From the NCBI GenBank assembly GCA_017408025.1, contig JAFQVJ010000030.1:1-64000 (forward strand): 64,000 nt of DNA, in the 5' to 3' direction. The notes beneath the pieces were generated by a model. It had not been told where the DNA came from, ran no database searches, and saw only the letters and a program-made list of their open reading frames with translations. The position numbers and the translations under genes were made by a program. Below, one piece after another: positions 43,671 to 52,772 of the stretch (positions are counted from its first letter, which is position 1; each line of letters starts with the position of its first letter). The DNA comes from Lachnospiraceae bacterium. Its GTDB lineage: Bacteria > Bacillota > Clostridia > Lachnospirales > Lachnospiraceae.

Positions 43671-45107
43671 ATGGAAAAGTATAAGAAGTTCAGAGAAGAG
43701 TATCCACAATTTGTATATAATGGATATACTATTAAAGAAGATGAAGATAATATAGGTATAGAGTACCATTTTGAAGTACCGGGATTGTCAGTGTTCAATC
43801 CGTCCTGGGTCTTTCCGAAGAAGTCGCCATATAGCAAGACAAAGAAATTCGCCCAGAAAAAGAAGTTTAAGGAGATGGTGTATTCTCTAGGGCTGGTAGA
43901 GCTTGTAAGCTATTGGAAAATAGCATGTCCACCAGAAGTGGTGATCAGATGTGGAAATCTTGATAATAATCAGAAGGCATGGTGGAAATCTCTATACTTT
44001 AATGGGCTTGGTGAATTTTATTATACAAATGGTATAGAAGAAAATGAAGTTGATTTTATGGACATAGTTATAGAAGAAAACAGTGATGATACTATTTCCA
44101 ATGCTAAAAAGGAAAACATGATGTCGTCAGAAAATAATGATAATGGTAATGATAGCCATCTTAAGGGATGTCTTGTACCTATAGGAGGCGGAAAGGATTC
44201 TGCATTGTCTCTTAGTATATTAAAAGACGAAAAGGAAACAAATTACTGCTATATTATCAATCCCCGCGGTGCAACTATAGAGACATATAAGGCAGCTGGA
44301 TATGATGAGGAAAAGGTCATTGCGGCTAAGAGAACATTGGACAAAAATATGCTGGAGTTGAATAAGCAGGGATTTCTTAATGGTCATACACCATTCTCAG
44401 CTATTGTTTCATTTTCAGCAACTATAGCGGCATATATCAACGGTATTAAATATATAGTTTTGTCAAATGAATCAAGTGCAAATGAGAGTACTGTAGAAGG
44501 AAGCTATGTCAATCATCAGTATTCTAAGAGCTTCAAGTATGAGAAGGATTTTCATGAGTATGAGAAAAAATATATAGGAAGCGGAACATATTATTTCAGT
44601 CTTCTTAGACCTATGAGTGAATTCCAGATAGCTGAACATTTTGCTAAGTGTACAGAGTATCATGACATATTTAGAAGCTGTAACGTGGGAAGCAAGGAGG
44701 ATATATGGTGTGGACATTGTCCAAAATGTCTTTTTGTATGGCTTATTTTGTCCCCATTCTTATCTCAGAAACGTCTCACAGAGATTTTTGGAAGAAATAT
44801 GGCTGATGATAGGGAGATGGAGCTATATTTCTCACAGCTTATAGGTATGGAGAAGGAAAAACCATTTGAGTGTGTAGGTAGTAGAGATGAGATTAATGCC
44901 GCTGTCACCATAACTATCAGAGATTTTGAAGAAGGCATTAACTGTGGAGCAAAGCTCTCATATCTGTTGGAGAGATACAAGGAGCTGGGCATGTATGAGA
45001 AACATTTGGACGGATGTGAGGCATATTTTGAGTTTTATGATAATGAGCATCTCATACCAGAAAAATACCTTCAAAAGCTTAAAGAACATGGAATAAAGGT
45101 TGAATAG
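43671..45107 (+). CDS. murL: UDP-MurNAc-L-Ala-L-Glu epimerase (MurL-like)
   Basis: A 478-residue protein with a PP-loop-like GCLVPIGGGKDSALSLSIL near residue 170, a substrate segment HTPFSAIVSFSATIAAYING, NESSANESTV, and the cysteine motif WCGHCPKCLF. This set fits MurL, which inverts the terminal L-Glu of UDP-MurNAc-L-Ala-L-Glu to D-Glu (described in Xanthomonas). The MurD-type ligase that would supply its substrate starts 44 bases downstream, which strongly supports the call. A linker at about residues 130-160 is low-complexity (Asn, Asp, Glu, Ser). Confidence 0.78.
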   Translation: MEKYKKFREEYPQFVYNGYTIKEDEDNIGIEYHFEVPGLSVFNPSWVFPKKSPYSKTKKFAQKKKFKEMVYSLGLVELVSYWKIACPPEVVIRCGNLDNNQKAWWKSLYFNGLGEFYYTNGIEENEVDFMDIVIEENSDDTISNAKKENMMSSENNDNGNDSHLKGCLVPIGGGKDSALSLSILKDEKETNYCYIINPRGATIETYKAAGYDEEKVIAAKRTLDKNMLELNKQGFLNGHTPFSAIVSFSATIAAYINGIKYIVLSNESSANESTVEGSYVNHQYSKSFKYEKDFHEYEKKYIGSGTYYFSLLRPMSEFQIAEHFAKCTEYHDIFRSCNVGSKEDIWCGHCPKCLFVWLILSPFLSQKRLTEIFGRNMADDREMELYFSQLIGMEKEKPFECVGSRDEINAAVTITIRDFEEGINCGAKLSYLLERYKELGMYEKHLDGCEAYFEFYDNEHLIPEKYLQKLKEHGIKVE

Positions 45108-45151
45108 CCCAATGAAGGTGCAAGAAAGTGCAATAGAACGGAGTGGCGTAG

Positions 45152-46516
45152 ATGAGAAGAATAATTCACGACCTTATATGTGATAAAAAAGTAGTAATAT
45201 TAGGATTTGGAAGAGAGGGAAGAGCGACATTTCCATGGCTTATGGAAGATGGAAGTGCAGCAAAGCTGGCAATAACTGATCTAAATCCGGTAACATTGCC
45301 TGAGGGTGTTGATAGGGAAATAGCTGAAAGCATCGAGATAATATCAGGTAAGGACTATCAGAAAAGGCTAAATGAATTTGACGTGGTATTTAAGAGTCCA
45401 GGAGTTGTATTAGAGAAAGATAGAGCTTACTATACGTGCAGCATAGTGTCACAGATTGATGTGTTTTTTGCGGCTTACAGAGACAGAATTATAGGAATAA
45501 CCGGAACAAAGGGAAAAAGTACCACAACAACACTGATGTACCATGTTTTAAAAAACGCAGGTAGGAAGGTACTCCTAGCAGGTAATATAGGCATACCCGT
45601 TTTTGATATAGCAAAGGATATAGAGGATGATACAATGATGGTCGTAGAGCTTTCATGTCATCAGCTGGAGTACGCCACAAAATCGCCACATATTGGAGTG
45701 CTTCTCAATATTCATGAAGAGCATCTGGACCATTATGGAACGATGGATAAGTATGTGGCAGCAAAGAAAAACATCTACAAAAATCAGGTAGAAGGCGATA
45801 TCTTATTGTGTGAACAGCAATTAAGCCCAAAGGATGTCAGATCTAATGTTGTAACTGTGGCAGCAGTAGGCATGACTGGTGATGATACAGCGGATGTAGT
45901 TGTAAGAGAGCACGTGATTACTTTGAACTTTGGCAAAGATGAAAGTTATGAGATAAAAACAGAGGAGGTTCCATTGCTCGGCCTTCATAACTACTATGAT
46001 ATGGCATACGTGTATGCCATAGCCAGACAACTGGGGCTAAATGTGACAGACATAGAAAATGGGTTTAAGACGTATGTGCCATTACCTCATAGATTGCAGA
46101 AAGTAGGAACCAGAGATGGCATCACATATTATGATGATTCTATATCTACAATTGATGAGACTACCATTCAGGCGCTCAATACATTGAAGGATGCAGATAG
46201 TGTTATCATTGGAGGAATGGATAGAGGTATAAGCTACGAAAGTTTAGAAAAATATTTGTCGGAGTCTACTGTTTCACACATTATTTTGATGGAGGAGACT
46301 GGAAGAAGAATTAGTAAAGAGATAGAAGCAATGACAGATTTCAATGGAAAGGATAGAATAATTCTTGTAGAACATCTGGATGACGCAGTGAGAGTTGCCA
46401 AGGGGGTTACGGCAAAGGGAAAGGCATGTGTGATGTCACCTGCTGCGGCTAGTTATGGCATATTTAAAAACTTTGAAGAGCGTGGAGAAGTATTCAAAAA
46501 ACTGGTTTTAAAATAA
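45152..46516 (+). CDS. MurD-type ligase, probably MurD2 (adds L-Glu to UDP-MurNAc-L-Ala)
   Basis: A 454-residue Mur ligase. It has VVILGFGREGRATFPWL, ATP loop GITGTKGKSTTTTLMY, NIHEEHLDHYGTMDKY, PLPHRLQKVG, YYDDSISTIDETT and the C-terminal SPAAASYGIFKNFEERG of the MurD clade. Because it is paired with MurL, the expected substrate is L-Glu rather than D-Glu (MurD2). Sequence alone cannot settle the stereochemistry, and plain MurD remains possible. No racemase gene (murI) is in the window. Confidence 0.8.
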   Translation: MRRIIHDLICDKKVVILGFGREGRATFPWLMEDGSAAKLAITDLNPVTLPEGVDREIAESIEIISGKDYQKRLNEFDVVFKSPGVVLEKDRAYYTCSIVSQIDVFFAAYRDRIIGITGTKGKSTTTTLMYHVLKNAGRKVLLAGNIGIPVFDIAKDIEDDTMMVVELSCHQLEYATKSPHIGVLLNIHEEHLDHYGTMDKYVAAKKNIYKNQVEGDILLCEQQLSPKDVRSNVVTVAAVGMTGDDTADVVVREHVITLNFGKDESYEIKTEEVPLLGLHNYYDMAYVYAIARQLGLNVTDIENGFKTYVPLPHRLQKVGTRDGITYYDDSISTIDETTIQALNTLKDADSVIIGGMDRGISYESLEKYLSESTVSHIILMEETGRRISKEIEAMTDFNGKDRIILVEHLDDAVRVAKGVTAKGKACVMSPAAASYGIFKNFEERGEVFKKLVLK

Positions 46517-46537
46517 GGTTCAAATGATAAAAACGCA

Positions 46538-46566
46538 TGGACATTTTATCCGAAATAATATACAAT
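46538..46566 (+). promoter_or_regulatory. Promoter of the GGDEF/EAL gene
   Basis: TGGACA, 17 bp, TACAAT, about 48 bases before the start. Confidence 0.6.
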
Positions 46567-46613
46567 AATAACTAGATGATTGTGGCATGCAGGTTTTAAC
46601 TGGAGGAATAGCT

Positions 46614-49595
46614 ATGGGTGTAAATTTGAAAAGAGGAGATGGCTATGTACAAGAAAGTTACGTGGAAAAACACGCATTGACGGGATTGTATTACAATAAC
46701 GCCTTTTTTAAGAAAGTAGATCAGTATAAAAAGAGAATAACACCACAGACGTATATGATGGTGGCGTTAGATATTGAGCATTTTAGATTGTTTAATAAGT
46801 TATACGGAAGAGACGAAGGCGATAAATTACTTGTACATATAGCTAGCTGTTTAAAGGAATTAGAACGAAGAAATGATTCTGTCGCTGGATATATTAGTGG
46901 CGATAATTTTGGTATATTGATGCCAAAACGGATGGAGTTATTGGAAAAGCTTAGAATAAGCATATCAGAGGGGATTAAGAAGTTTAATAACACCATGGGA
47001 TTTTTGCCAGCATTTGGTGTGTATATAATTGATGATAATAGTAAACTTGCTGTGGCGATGTATGACAAAGCCACAATAGCGTTGACCCATGCTATCGGTA
47101 ATTATACAAAACGAGTGTGTGAGTATGATTCTGATATGACAGGAAAATTGGAGGAAGAGCTTAAGGTTCTTTCAGAGATTCAAGAGGGAATAGATAAGGA
47201 CGAATTTATATTTTACATTCAACCACAGTGCGACATTTCTACAGGTAAAATAGTAGGTGGAGAGTCTCTTGTGCGATGGAAACATGGGGACAAGGGAATG
47301 GTGCCACCAGGGGTGTTTGTGCCTGTACTTGAGAAGAATGGATTTATAGCAGATCTGGATAGATGCGTATGGGCGAAGGTGTGTAAATGGCTTAGAAGTT
47401 GGATGGACAGAGGTTATAAGCCTATTCCTATCTCAATTAACGTGTCGCGTATAGATATATTTTCTATGGATGTGCCAGCGTATCTTCAGAGCCTTATGGA
47501 CAAGTATGAGCTTCCGGCAAACTTACTTAAGATAGAGATTACGGAGAGTGCATATGCAGACAATGATGATAAGATAATAAGAACCGTAAAGCAGCTGAGA
47601 GATTGCAGTTTCTTAGTGATGATGGATGACTTTGGAAGCGGATATTCTTCTCTCAACATGTTAAAGAGTGTTGTGGTAGACGTATTAAAGATAGATATGA
47701 GATTCCTCGACATGGAAGTCGGCGAGGAGGAGAAAGGCATAGGTATCTTAGAGTCGGTTGTCAATATGGCAAGACAGATGAAAATACCTATTATAGTGGA
47801 AGGCGTAGAGACCCAGAAACAGGAAGATTTTCTATTGAGAATGGGTTGCAGATATACGCAGGGATTTTACTACTATAAGCCTATGTCTGTTCAGGATTTT
47901 GAGAAACTTATATCTGATGAACGCAAAATAGATTTTGATGGAATATGGTGTAAGCAGATTGAGCAGATGCATGTGAGAGAGCTTATAGATATAAATGTCT
48001 TTACAGATAGTATGGTCAATAATATATTGGGACCAGTGGCATTTTATGATATGTATGAGAATCAGATTGAGATTACTCGTGTAAATGAACCGTATTATCA
48101 GATGGTCGGCATCAAGTCTGGTAATGAAGCTGAGAAGGGTAAGAAGTTTTGGAATCAGGTACGTGATGATGACAGACAGGTACTTTTCAGTATATTTGAA
48201 ATGGCATATGAGCGCCCAGCAGTAGGAGCAGAAGGCTACGTTCACTACGTGAGAAGTGACGGAAGTGTTAAATGGGTACATATGAAGGTATTTTTCCTGC
48301 GAGAGAATGATGGTCATAAGATATTCTACAGTGCACTTAACGATATGACTTTCCTGGAGGAAAAGAAAAAGACAGAGGAATTAATGTGCTCTGTGCCTGA
48401 TGAACTTACTTATAAACAATTGGAGCACCTTGAAAAGCATTATGGTAATCTTCCATGTGGTTATGGGGTTGGAAAGGTTATTCTGAACGCGGAAGGTAAT
48501 CCGGATGAGTATGAAATCGTATATGCTAATCATGAAGCGGCAAAAGTGGCAAACGGAGATATGCAACGCCTTCAGTATATGATGAATAAAGTGTTTACTG
48601 GTAATAAGCAGGACATGCTTGACAAGGCGTATCGTGCGGCGTACTTAGGAGAAATAGAAGATCATTTACTATATAGCCAATTGTCTTGCAGGTATCTGCA
48701 TATAACATTTTTCCAGTACGAGAGAGGATATGTGGCATGCCTCCTTAGGGATGAAACACATACTAATATATATGAGCATGTGTTGAAGAGTGTAGCTAAC
48801 TCTTACAGAGCTGTTTATTTTGTAAGCTTGAAAGAGAATTATTGTCGTATGATATTCCCAGATGAAAATCATCTTTTGGAGAGAGGTAACTATAGCGAGC
48901 TTATAAATCGCCATTTCGCAAATGGAACAATACTTAGGTATGATGAAGAGAATGTCAGACATTTTCTATCAATTGAGCATTTAAGAGAAGCACTGGCAAA
49001 AGAAGATACAGCAGAATACAAGTACCGTAGAACTATAGATGGAAAGGGAGAGGAATGGTGTCTCGTAAACTTCAGTGTAAGTGAGCGGGAAAATGGCAAG
49101 CCAAAGACAGCTATACTTACTATCAGAAGCATAGAATCTCTTATGAGAGAACAGGAGGAAAAAAGACGTCAGCATATGGCGGAATCTTTGGCAAATATGT
49201 CAGATGGTTTCTTCATATACAGTGCCATTGGTGAGGAGAAGATTCTTTTTGTTAATCCACCTGTTATGAGGATGTATGGTTGTAAATCTCTGGAAGAGTT
49301 CAGAGAGTATGTGGGAAATTCCTTTAGAGGTATGGTTCATCCTGAGGATATCAATAGGGTTGAGTATGAAATTGAAGAACAGATTAAGCATTCTGATAAA
49401 AATATGGATTACATACGATACAGAATTGTGCGTAAGGATGGCGAAATACGTTGGGTTGATGATTGTGGACATCTGGAGGAAACGACATTGGACGACGGCT
49501 CGAAGATGTTCTATGTGTTCTTGCGTGATATAACTGATGAGATAACAGAAGCACAGAAGGATAGGCTTCTCACATTGAGTAGCCATTATAATTGA
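46614..49595 (+). CDS. GGDEF-EAL protein with PAS sensory domains
   Basis: A 993-residue cytoplasmic protein without membrane helices. Residues about 20-175 form a GGDEF domain whose motif reads SGDNF, so cyclase activity is probably lost. Residues about 185-430 form an EAL domain that keeps its key acids: ESLVRW, INVSRID, KIEITES, DDFGSGYSSL, LKIDMRF and VEGVE. It is thus likely a c-di-GMP phosphodiesterase. About 550 residues follow with at least two PAS-type domains, the last ending YRIVRKDGEIRWVDDCGHL. The domain order (catalytic first, PAS last) is unusual. GGAGG precedes the ATG at 46614. Confidence 0.88.
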   Translation: MGVNLKRGDGYVQESYVEKHALTGLYYNNAFFKKVDQYKKRITPQTYMMVALDIEHFRLFNKLYGRDEGDKLLVHIASCLKELERRNDSVAGYISGDNFGILMPKRMELLEKLRISISEGIKKFNNTMGFLPAFGVYIIDDNSKLAVAMYDKATIALTHAIGNYTKRVCEYDSDMTGKLEEELKVLSEIQEGIDKDEFIFYIQPQCDISTGKIVGGESLVRWKHGDKGMVPPGVFVPVLEKNGFIADLDRCVWAKVCKWLRSWMDRGYKPIPISINVSRIDIFSMDVPAYLQSLMDKYELPANLLKIEITESAYADNDDKIIRTVKQLRDCSFLVMMDDFGSGYSSLNMLKSVVVDVLKIDMRFLDMEVGEEEKGIGILESVVNMARQMKIPIIVEGVETQKQEDFLLRMGCRYTQGFYYYKPMSVQDFEKLISDERKIDFDGIWCKQIEQMHVRELIDINVFTDSMVNNILGPVAFYDMYENQIEITRVNEPYYQMVGIKSGNEAEKGKKFWNQVRDDDRQVLFSIFEMAYERPAVGAEGYVHYVRSDGSVKWVHMKVFFLRENDGHKIFYSALNDMTFLEEKKKTEELMCSVPDELTYKQLEHLEKHYGNLPCGYGVGKVILNAEGNPDEYEIVYANHEAAKVANGDMQRLQYMMNKVFTGNKQDMLDKAYRAAYLGEIEDHLLYSQLSCRYLHITFFQYERGYVACLLRDETHTNIYEHVLKSVANSYRAVYFVSLKENYCRMIFPDENHLLERGNYSELINRHFANGTILRYDEENVRHFLSIEHLREALAKEDTAEYKYRRTIDGKGEEWCLVNFSVSERENGKPKTAILTIRSIESLMREQEEKRRQHMAESLANMSDGFFIYSAIGEEKILFVNPPVMRMYGCKSLEEFREYVGNSFRGMVHPEDINRVEYEIEEQIKHSDKNMDYIRYRIVRKDGEIRWVDDCGHLEETTLDDGSKMFYVFLRDITDEITEAQKDRLLTLSSHYN

Positions 49596-49619
49596 TGTGA
49601 AAGCATAGTGTAATAAAAG

Positions 49620-49664
49620 AAAGAGCTTACATGCATATTTTATGATTTGCATGGAGGCTCTTTT
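49620..49664 (+). terminator. Intrinsic terminator
   Basis: AAAGAGC (49620) pairs with GCTCTTT (49657), with an inner stem ATGCA/TGCAT, followed by T residues. It separates the GGDEF/EAL gene from mrp. Confidence 0.75.
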
Positions 49665-49712
49665 GATGTAGAATAACTAAAGGTATTTATTAAATAAGTA
49701 GGAGGAAAAGAA

Positions 49713-50555
49713 ATTAGTGATAATTGCACAAGTAACTGTCAGAGCTGTAGCAAAGAAGGATGTGGCGATAGAAAAGCGGAGAGTTTTCTTGTAAAACCTC
49801 ACAGTGGCAGTAGAATAAAGAAGGTAATAGGCATAGTTAGCGGTAAAGGTGGTGTAGGTAAGAGTATGGTAACATCCTTGCTTACAGTTATGACTAAGAG
49901 AGCAGGATATAAAACTGCTATATTGGATGCAGATATTACTGGACCATCTATTCCAAGGGCGTTTGGTGTAAAGGAGCCCGCGACAATAGGACAGAATGAG
50001 ATATATCCAGTGTCATCAGAGGGTGGTGTTCCGATTATGTCATTGAATTTATTGACATTGAACGAAACGGATCCAGTTATATGGAGAGGCCCAGTTATCG
50101 GAGGAACTGTCAAACAGTTCTGGACAGATGTAGTGTGGGGTGATGTTGATTACATGTTTATAGATATGCCACCGGGAACAGGCGATGTACCATTGACAGT
50201 ATTTCAGTCCATACCAGTTGACGGAATTGTTATAGTTACATCGCCGCAGGAACTTGTAGGGATGATAGTGGAAAAAGCTGTCAATATGGCGAAGCTTATG
50301 AATATACCTATCCTTGCCCTTGTAGAAAATATGAGTTATTTCGTATGCGATAAGTGTGGAGAGAAGCATTACCTGTTTGGCGAGAGTCATGTAAATGATA
50401 TTGCGGAAAGACATGGTATAAAAGTGACAGCGCAGATGCCTATGAATCCAAAGTTGGCAAATATGTGCGATAATGGGGAAATAGAGAGAGTTGAGGGTGA
50501 TTGGCTAAAGCCAGTAGTTGATGCTATTGTTTCGTCGAGCTCAGTTGGTAAATGA
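49713..50555 (+). CDS. Mrp/ApbC/NBP35-family ATPase with apparent AUU start
   Basis: A 280-residue P-loop protein of iron-sulfur cluster assembly. The frame is open from 49698, yet contains no ATG, GTG or TTG until 49866, which lies inside the P-loop SGKGGVGKSMV and cannot be the start. The only sensible start is ATT at 49713, seven bases after a strong GGAGG. The resulting N terminus SDNCTSNCQSCSKEGCGDRK is typical of the family. Further motifs are DADITGPSIPRAFG, YMFIDMPPGTGDVPL and the cluster-binding YFVCDKCGEKH. It likely binds and transfers Fe-S clusters. A point mutation of ATG or a sequence error is the alternative. Confidence 0.88.
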   Translation: MSDNCTSNCQSCSKEGCGDRKAESFLVKPHSGSRIKKVIGIVSGKGGVGKSMVTSLLTVMTKRAGYKTAILDADITGPSIPRAFGVKEPATIGQNEIYPVSSEGGVPIMSLNLLTLNETDPVIWRGPVIGGTVKQFWTDVVWGDVDYMFIDMPPGTGDVPLTVFQSIPVDGIVIVTSPQELVGMIVEKAVNMAKLMNIPILALVENMSYFVCDKCGEKHYLFGESHVNDIAERHGIKVTAQMPMNPKLANMCDNGEIERVEGDWLKPVVDAIVSSSSVGK

Positions 50556-50673
50556 AAAAAAAATTATGACAAATCCATAGGAAAAAAGAAGTATAAAACT
50601 CCAAAATTTAGGTACACTAAGGTTACAATAAATTTCTAAATTAAATGTAAATATTTTTGGAGGCGAATTTAAT

Positions 50674-51219
50674 ATGAAAGCGACAGGCATAGTTAGAAGA
50701 ATAGACGACCTCGGTCGAATCGTTGTACCAAAGGAGATTAGACGTATTCTTAGGATACGAGAAGGCGATAATATGGAGATATTTACCGATGCAGAGGGTG
50801 GCATCGTGCTTAAAAAGTATTCGCCTATAGGAGAGATGGGCAATGTGGCAGCTCAGTATGCGGATTCACTGGCACAGGTATCTGGTCAGATAGCGGTTAT
50901 AACAGATAGAGATCAGATTATTGCGGCTACAGGTTCGGCAAAGAGAGAGTATCTGGGCAGAAGAATCAGCAAGAAGCTGGAGAACATTATGATAGAGCGA
51001 GATTTGTATCATAGCGCAAATGGCAAGCCAGTTATCTCTGTTACAGAGAATGATAATGTAGCGGTGGAAGAGCAGATGATTCAGCCTATTATATGCGAGG
51101 GTGACGTTATCGGAAGTGTGATAATAATGGCAAAAGATAAGGATAAAGGCCTATCTGAAATTGAAAAAAAACTGGTAAATATGGCTTCTAACTTTTTAGG
51201 AAGGCGAATGGAAGCATGA
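50674..51219 (+). CDS. spoVT: Stage V sporulation regulator SpoVT
   Basis: A 181-residue protein. An AbrB-type swapped-hairpin DNA-binding domain (MKATGIVRRIDDLGRIVVPK to GGIVLKKYSP) is followed by a GAF-like domain. This is the SpoVT layout, not that of short AbrB. It controls late forespore genes. GGAGG precedes the ATG. It heads a region of sporulation and division genes in the Bacillus order. Confidence 0.93.
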   Translation: MKATGIVRRIDDLGRIVVPKEIRRILRIREGDNMEIFTDAEGGIVLKKYSPIGEMGNVAAQYADSLAQVSGQIAVITDRDQIIAATGSAKREYLGRRISKKLENIMIERDLYHSANGKPVISVTENDNVAVEEQMIQPIICEGDVIGSVIIMAKDKDKGLSEIEKKLVNMASNFLGRRMEA

Positions 51220-51234
51220 AAATGCCGATTTTTC

Positions 51235-51263
51235 TTGACAAAATCAACCAAAGAGGTTATATA
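51235..51263 (+). promoter_or_regulatory. Promoter of hup
   Basis: A perfect TTGACA, 17 bp, TATATA, giving a leader of about 85 nt. Strong, as expected for a nucleoid protein. Confidence 0.75.
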
Positions 51264-51353
51264 TATAGTTAAGGGTAGCGAAAACATGTGCCCGTGCATA
51301 ATCCACGATAGTGGGTTAATATATAAAAACTATAACATAGGAGGAGTTTATCC

Positions 51354-51632
51354 ATGAACAAGGCTGAATTAGTAGCAGCTATTGCTGCAAAAACAGAATT
51401 ATCTAAGAAGGATTCTGAGAAGGCTTTAAAGGCTTTTATTGACGTAGTATCAGAGGAATTAAAGAAGGGCGAGAAGATTCAGTTAGTAGGCTTCGGTACT
51501 TTCGAGGTTGCTAAGAGAGCAGCTAGAACAGGTAGAAACCCACAGACTGGCAAGGAGATGAAGATTGCAGCTTCTAAGGCTCCAAAGTTCAAGGCTGGTA
51601 AGTCATTAAAGGACGAAATCAATAAGAAATAA
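51354..51632 (+). CDS. hup: DNA-binding protein HU
   Basis: A 92-residue histone-like protein with MNKAELVAAIAAKTELSKKD, VGFGTFEVAKRAARTGRNPQ, TGKEMKIAASKAPKFKAGK and the two basic arms that bend DNA. AGGAGG lies before the start. Monocistronic between its promoter and a terminator. Confidence 0.97.
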   Translation: MNKAELVAAIAAKTELSKKDSEKALKAFIDVVSEELKKGEKIQLVGFGTFEVAKRAARTGRNPQTGKEMKIAASKAPKFKAGKSLKDEINKK

Positions 51633-51648
51633 TGTTCTTGGTGAACGA

Positions 51649-51690
51649 GATAAAAGGTGTCTTCTAAACGGGAGACACCTTTTATCGTTT
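51649..51690 (+). terminator. Intrinsic terminator of hup
   Basis: GATAAAAGGTGTCT pairs perfectly with AGACACCTTTTATC around a 10-nt loop; T residues follow. Confidence 0.85.
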
Positions 51691-51736
51691 ATGGGCTTTT
51701 CACTAAGAGACAGGTGTTGCCATTAAGGAGGAAAAA

Positions 51737-51976
51737 ATGAGACTGGATAAATATCTAAAGGTTTCAAGGTTGATAAAGAGAAGGACTGTTGCCAACGAGG
51801 CCTGTGATGCAGGAAGAGTATTTGTTAATGATAAGCCAGCCAAGGCGTCTGTCAACGTAAAGGTAGGAGATATCATAGAGATTCAGTTTGGAACAAGAAC
51901 AGTTAAGGTTGAGGTAACAAGTATCGCCGAAACCGTAAAAAAAGATGAAGCTAAAGAAATGTATAAAGATTTGTAA
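51737..51976 (+). CDS. rqcP: S4-domain ribosome quality-control protein RqcP
   Basis: A 79-residue S4 RNA-binding protein (MRLDKYLKVSRLIKRRTVAN, then GRVFVNDKPAKASVNVKVGD), equal in length and place to Bacillus YabO/RqcP. That protein stabilises the P-site tRNA on stalled 50S subunits during Ala-tailing. AAGGAGG precedes the ATG. It is followed by the yabP-yabQ-divIC cluster. Confidence 0.92.
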   Translation: MRLDKYLKVSRLIKRRTVANEACDAGRVFVNDKPAKASVNVKVGDIIEIQFGTRTVKVEVTSIAETVKKDEAKEMYKDL

Positions 51977-52000
51977 AAGATTTGTTGAATATGAAATGTA

Positions 52001-52047
52001 AACCTCTAATATATATTATTAAGTATAATGTATATTAGAGGTTTTTT
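52001..52047 (+). promoter_or_regulatory. Terminator-like hairpin containing the yabP ribosome site
   Basis: AACCTCTAATATA (52001-52013) pairs perfectly with TATATTAGAGGTT (52031-52043) around a 17-nt loop; six T residues (52042-52047) run straight into the yabP ATG at 52048. The only ribosome site, AGAGG (52037-52041), lies inside the 3' strand of the stem at the right distance. Read-through RNA from rqcP would be terminated or have the site hidden. Confidence 0.75.
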
Positions 52048-52344
52048 ATGGCAAATTATCAAAAGGATTATCAAAGGGAAGAACATGCAAATCATAAAAT
52101 CTATATTACAGGCAGAAATACGGGCAGTGTAACTGGTGTGAAGGATGTAATCTCTTTTGATCTGGAAGAAATAGAGTTGGAAACAGTTATGGGCATACTG
52201 AATATTAAGGGAAAGGATCTTCATGTGAAAAGTATAAATCTGGATAAAGGACAGGTGGATATGGAAGGAACTATAGACTCCTTAGGATACTCTGATACAA
52301 AAATGATGAAAAAACAGTCGTTTGTGGGAAGGCTTTTTAAATAA
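52048..52344 (+). CDS. yabP: Sporulation protein YabP
   Basis: A 98-residue protein of the YabP family: HKIYITGRNTGSVTGVKDVI, SFDLEEIELETVMGILNIKG, and KGQVDMEGTIDSLGYSD. In Bacillus it is made in the mother cell under sigma-E and is needed for the spore cortex. Its stop shares one base with the yabQ start. Its ribosome site lies in a hairpin, see the preceding entry. Confidence 0.93.
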   Translation: MANYQKDYQREEHANHKIYITGRNTGSVTGVKDVISFDLEEIELETVMGILNIKGKDLHVKSINLDKGQVDMEGTIDSLGYSDTKMMKKQSFVGRLFK

Positions 52345-52772
52345 TGGAGCAGTTTATTATAGAAGAAGCGAGATTGTTTGTAGATTCATTGTTTACAGGT
52401 CTAATTGTGATGTCGTTGTATGATATCCTTAGATTATTTAGAAGAATCGTAAAACATAAAAATATTTTTGTCAGCATAGAGGATTTTTTGTACTGGAGTA
52501 TGGCGGGAGTTGTCATATTTGCCTTTGTTTATGCTGAAAATGATGGACGTATAAGATGGTTTATCATAGCGGGGATATGTATAGGAGCGTGGGTGTATGC
52601 TAAGTCCTTTGGGGCATTTATGGTAAAATATACCTCCAGATATATTAACAAGATATTAAATATAGTCTTGAAAAAACCACTGAATAAAGTTAAAATGGCA
52701 TTAAGATATGTTTTTAGAAAGGTAGTTGTAGCCAATGCCAAAAAATTATGGAAAAAAGAAAAGGACACATAA
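52344..52772 (+). CDS. yabQ: Spore cortex protein YabQ
   Basis: A 142-residue membrane protein with helices at about residues 8-26, 50-66 and 70-90, and a basic C-terminal tail. Position after yabP with TAATG coupling, the RLFVDSLFTGLIVMSLYDIL start and RIVKHKNIFVSIEDFLYW match YabQ, required for cortex formation. The last 38 bases overlap the start of divIC in another frame. Confidence 0.9.
   Translation: MEQFIIEEARLFVDSLFTGLIVMSLYDILRLFRRIVKHKNIFVSIEDFLYWSMAGVVIFAFVYAENDGRIRWFIIAGICIGAWVYAKSFGAFMVKYTSRYINKILNIVLKKPLNKVKMALRYVFRKVVVANAKKLWKKEKDT

Noticed and set aside
49866-50555. Mrp starting at ATG 49866
   Set aside because: This would cut the P-loop in half and has no ribosome site. The upstream frame encodes the conserved N terminus.
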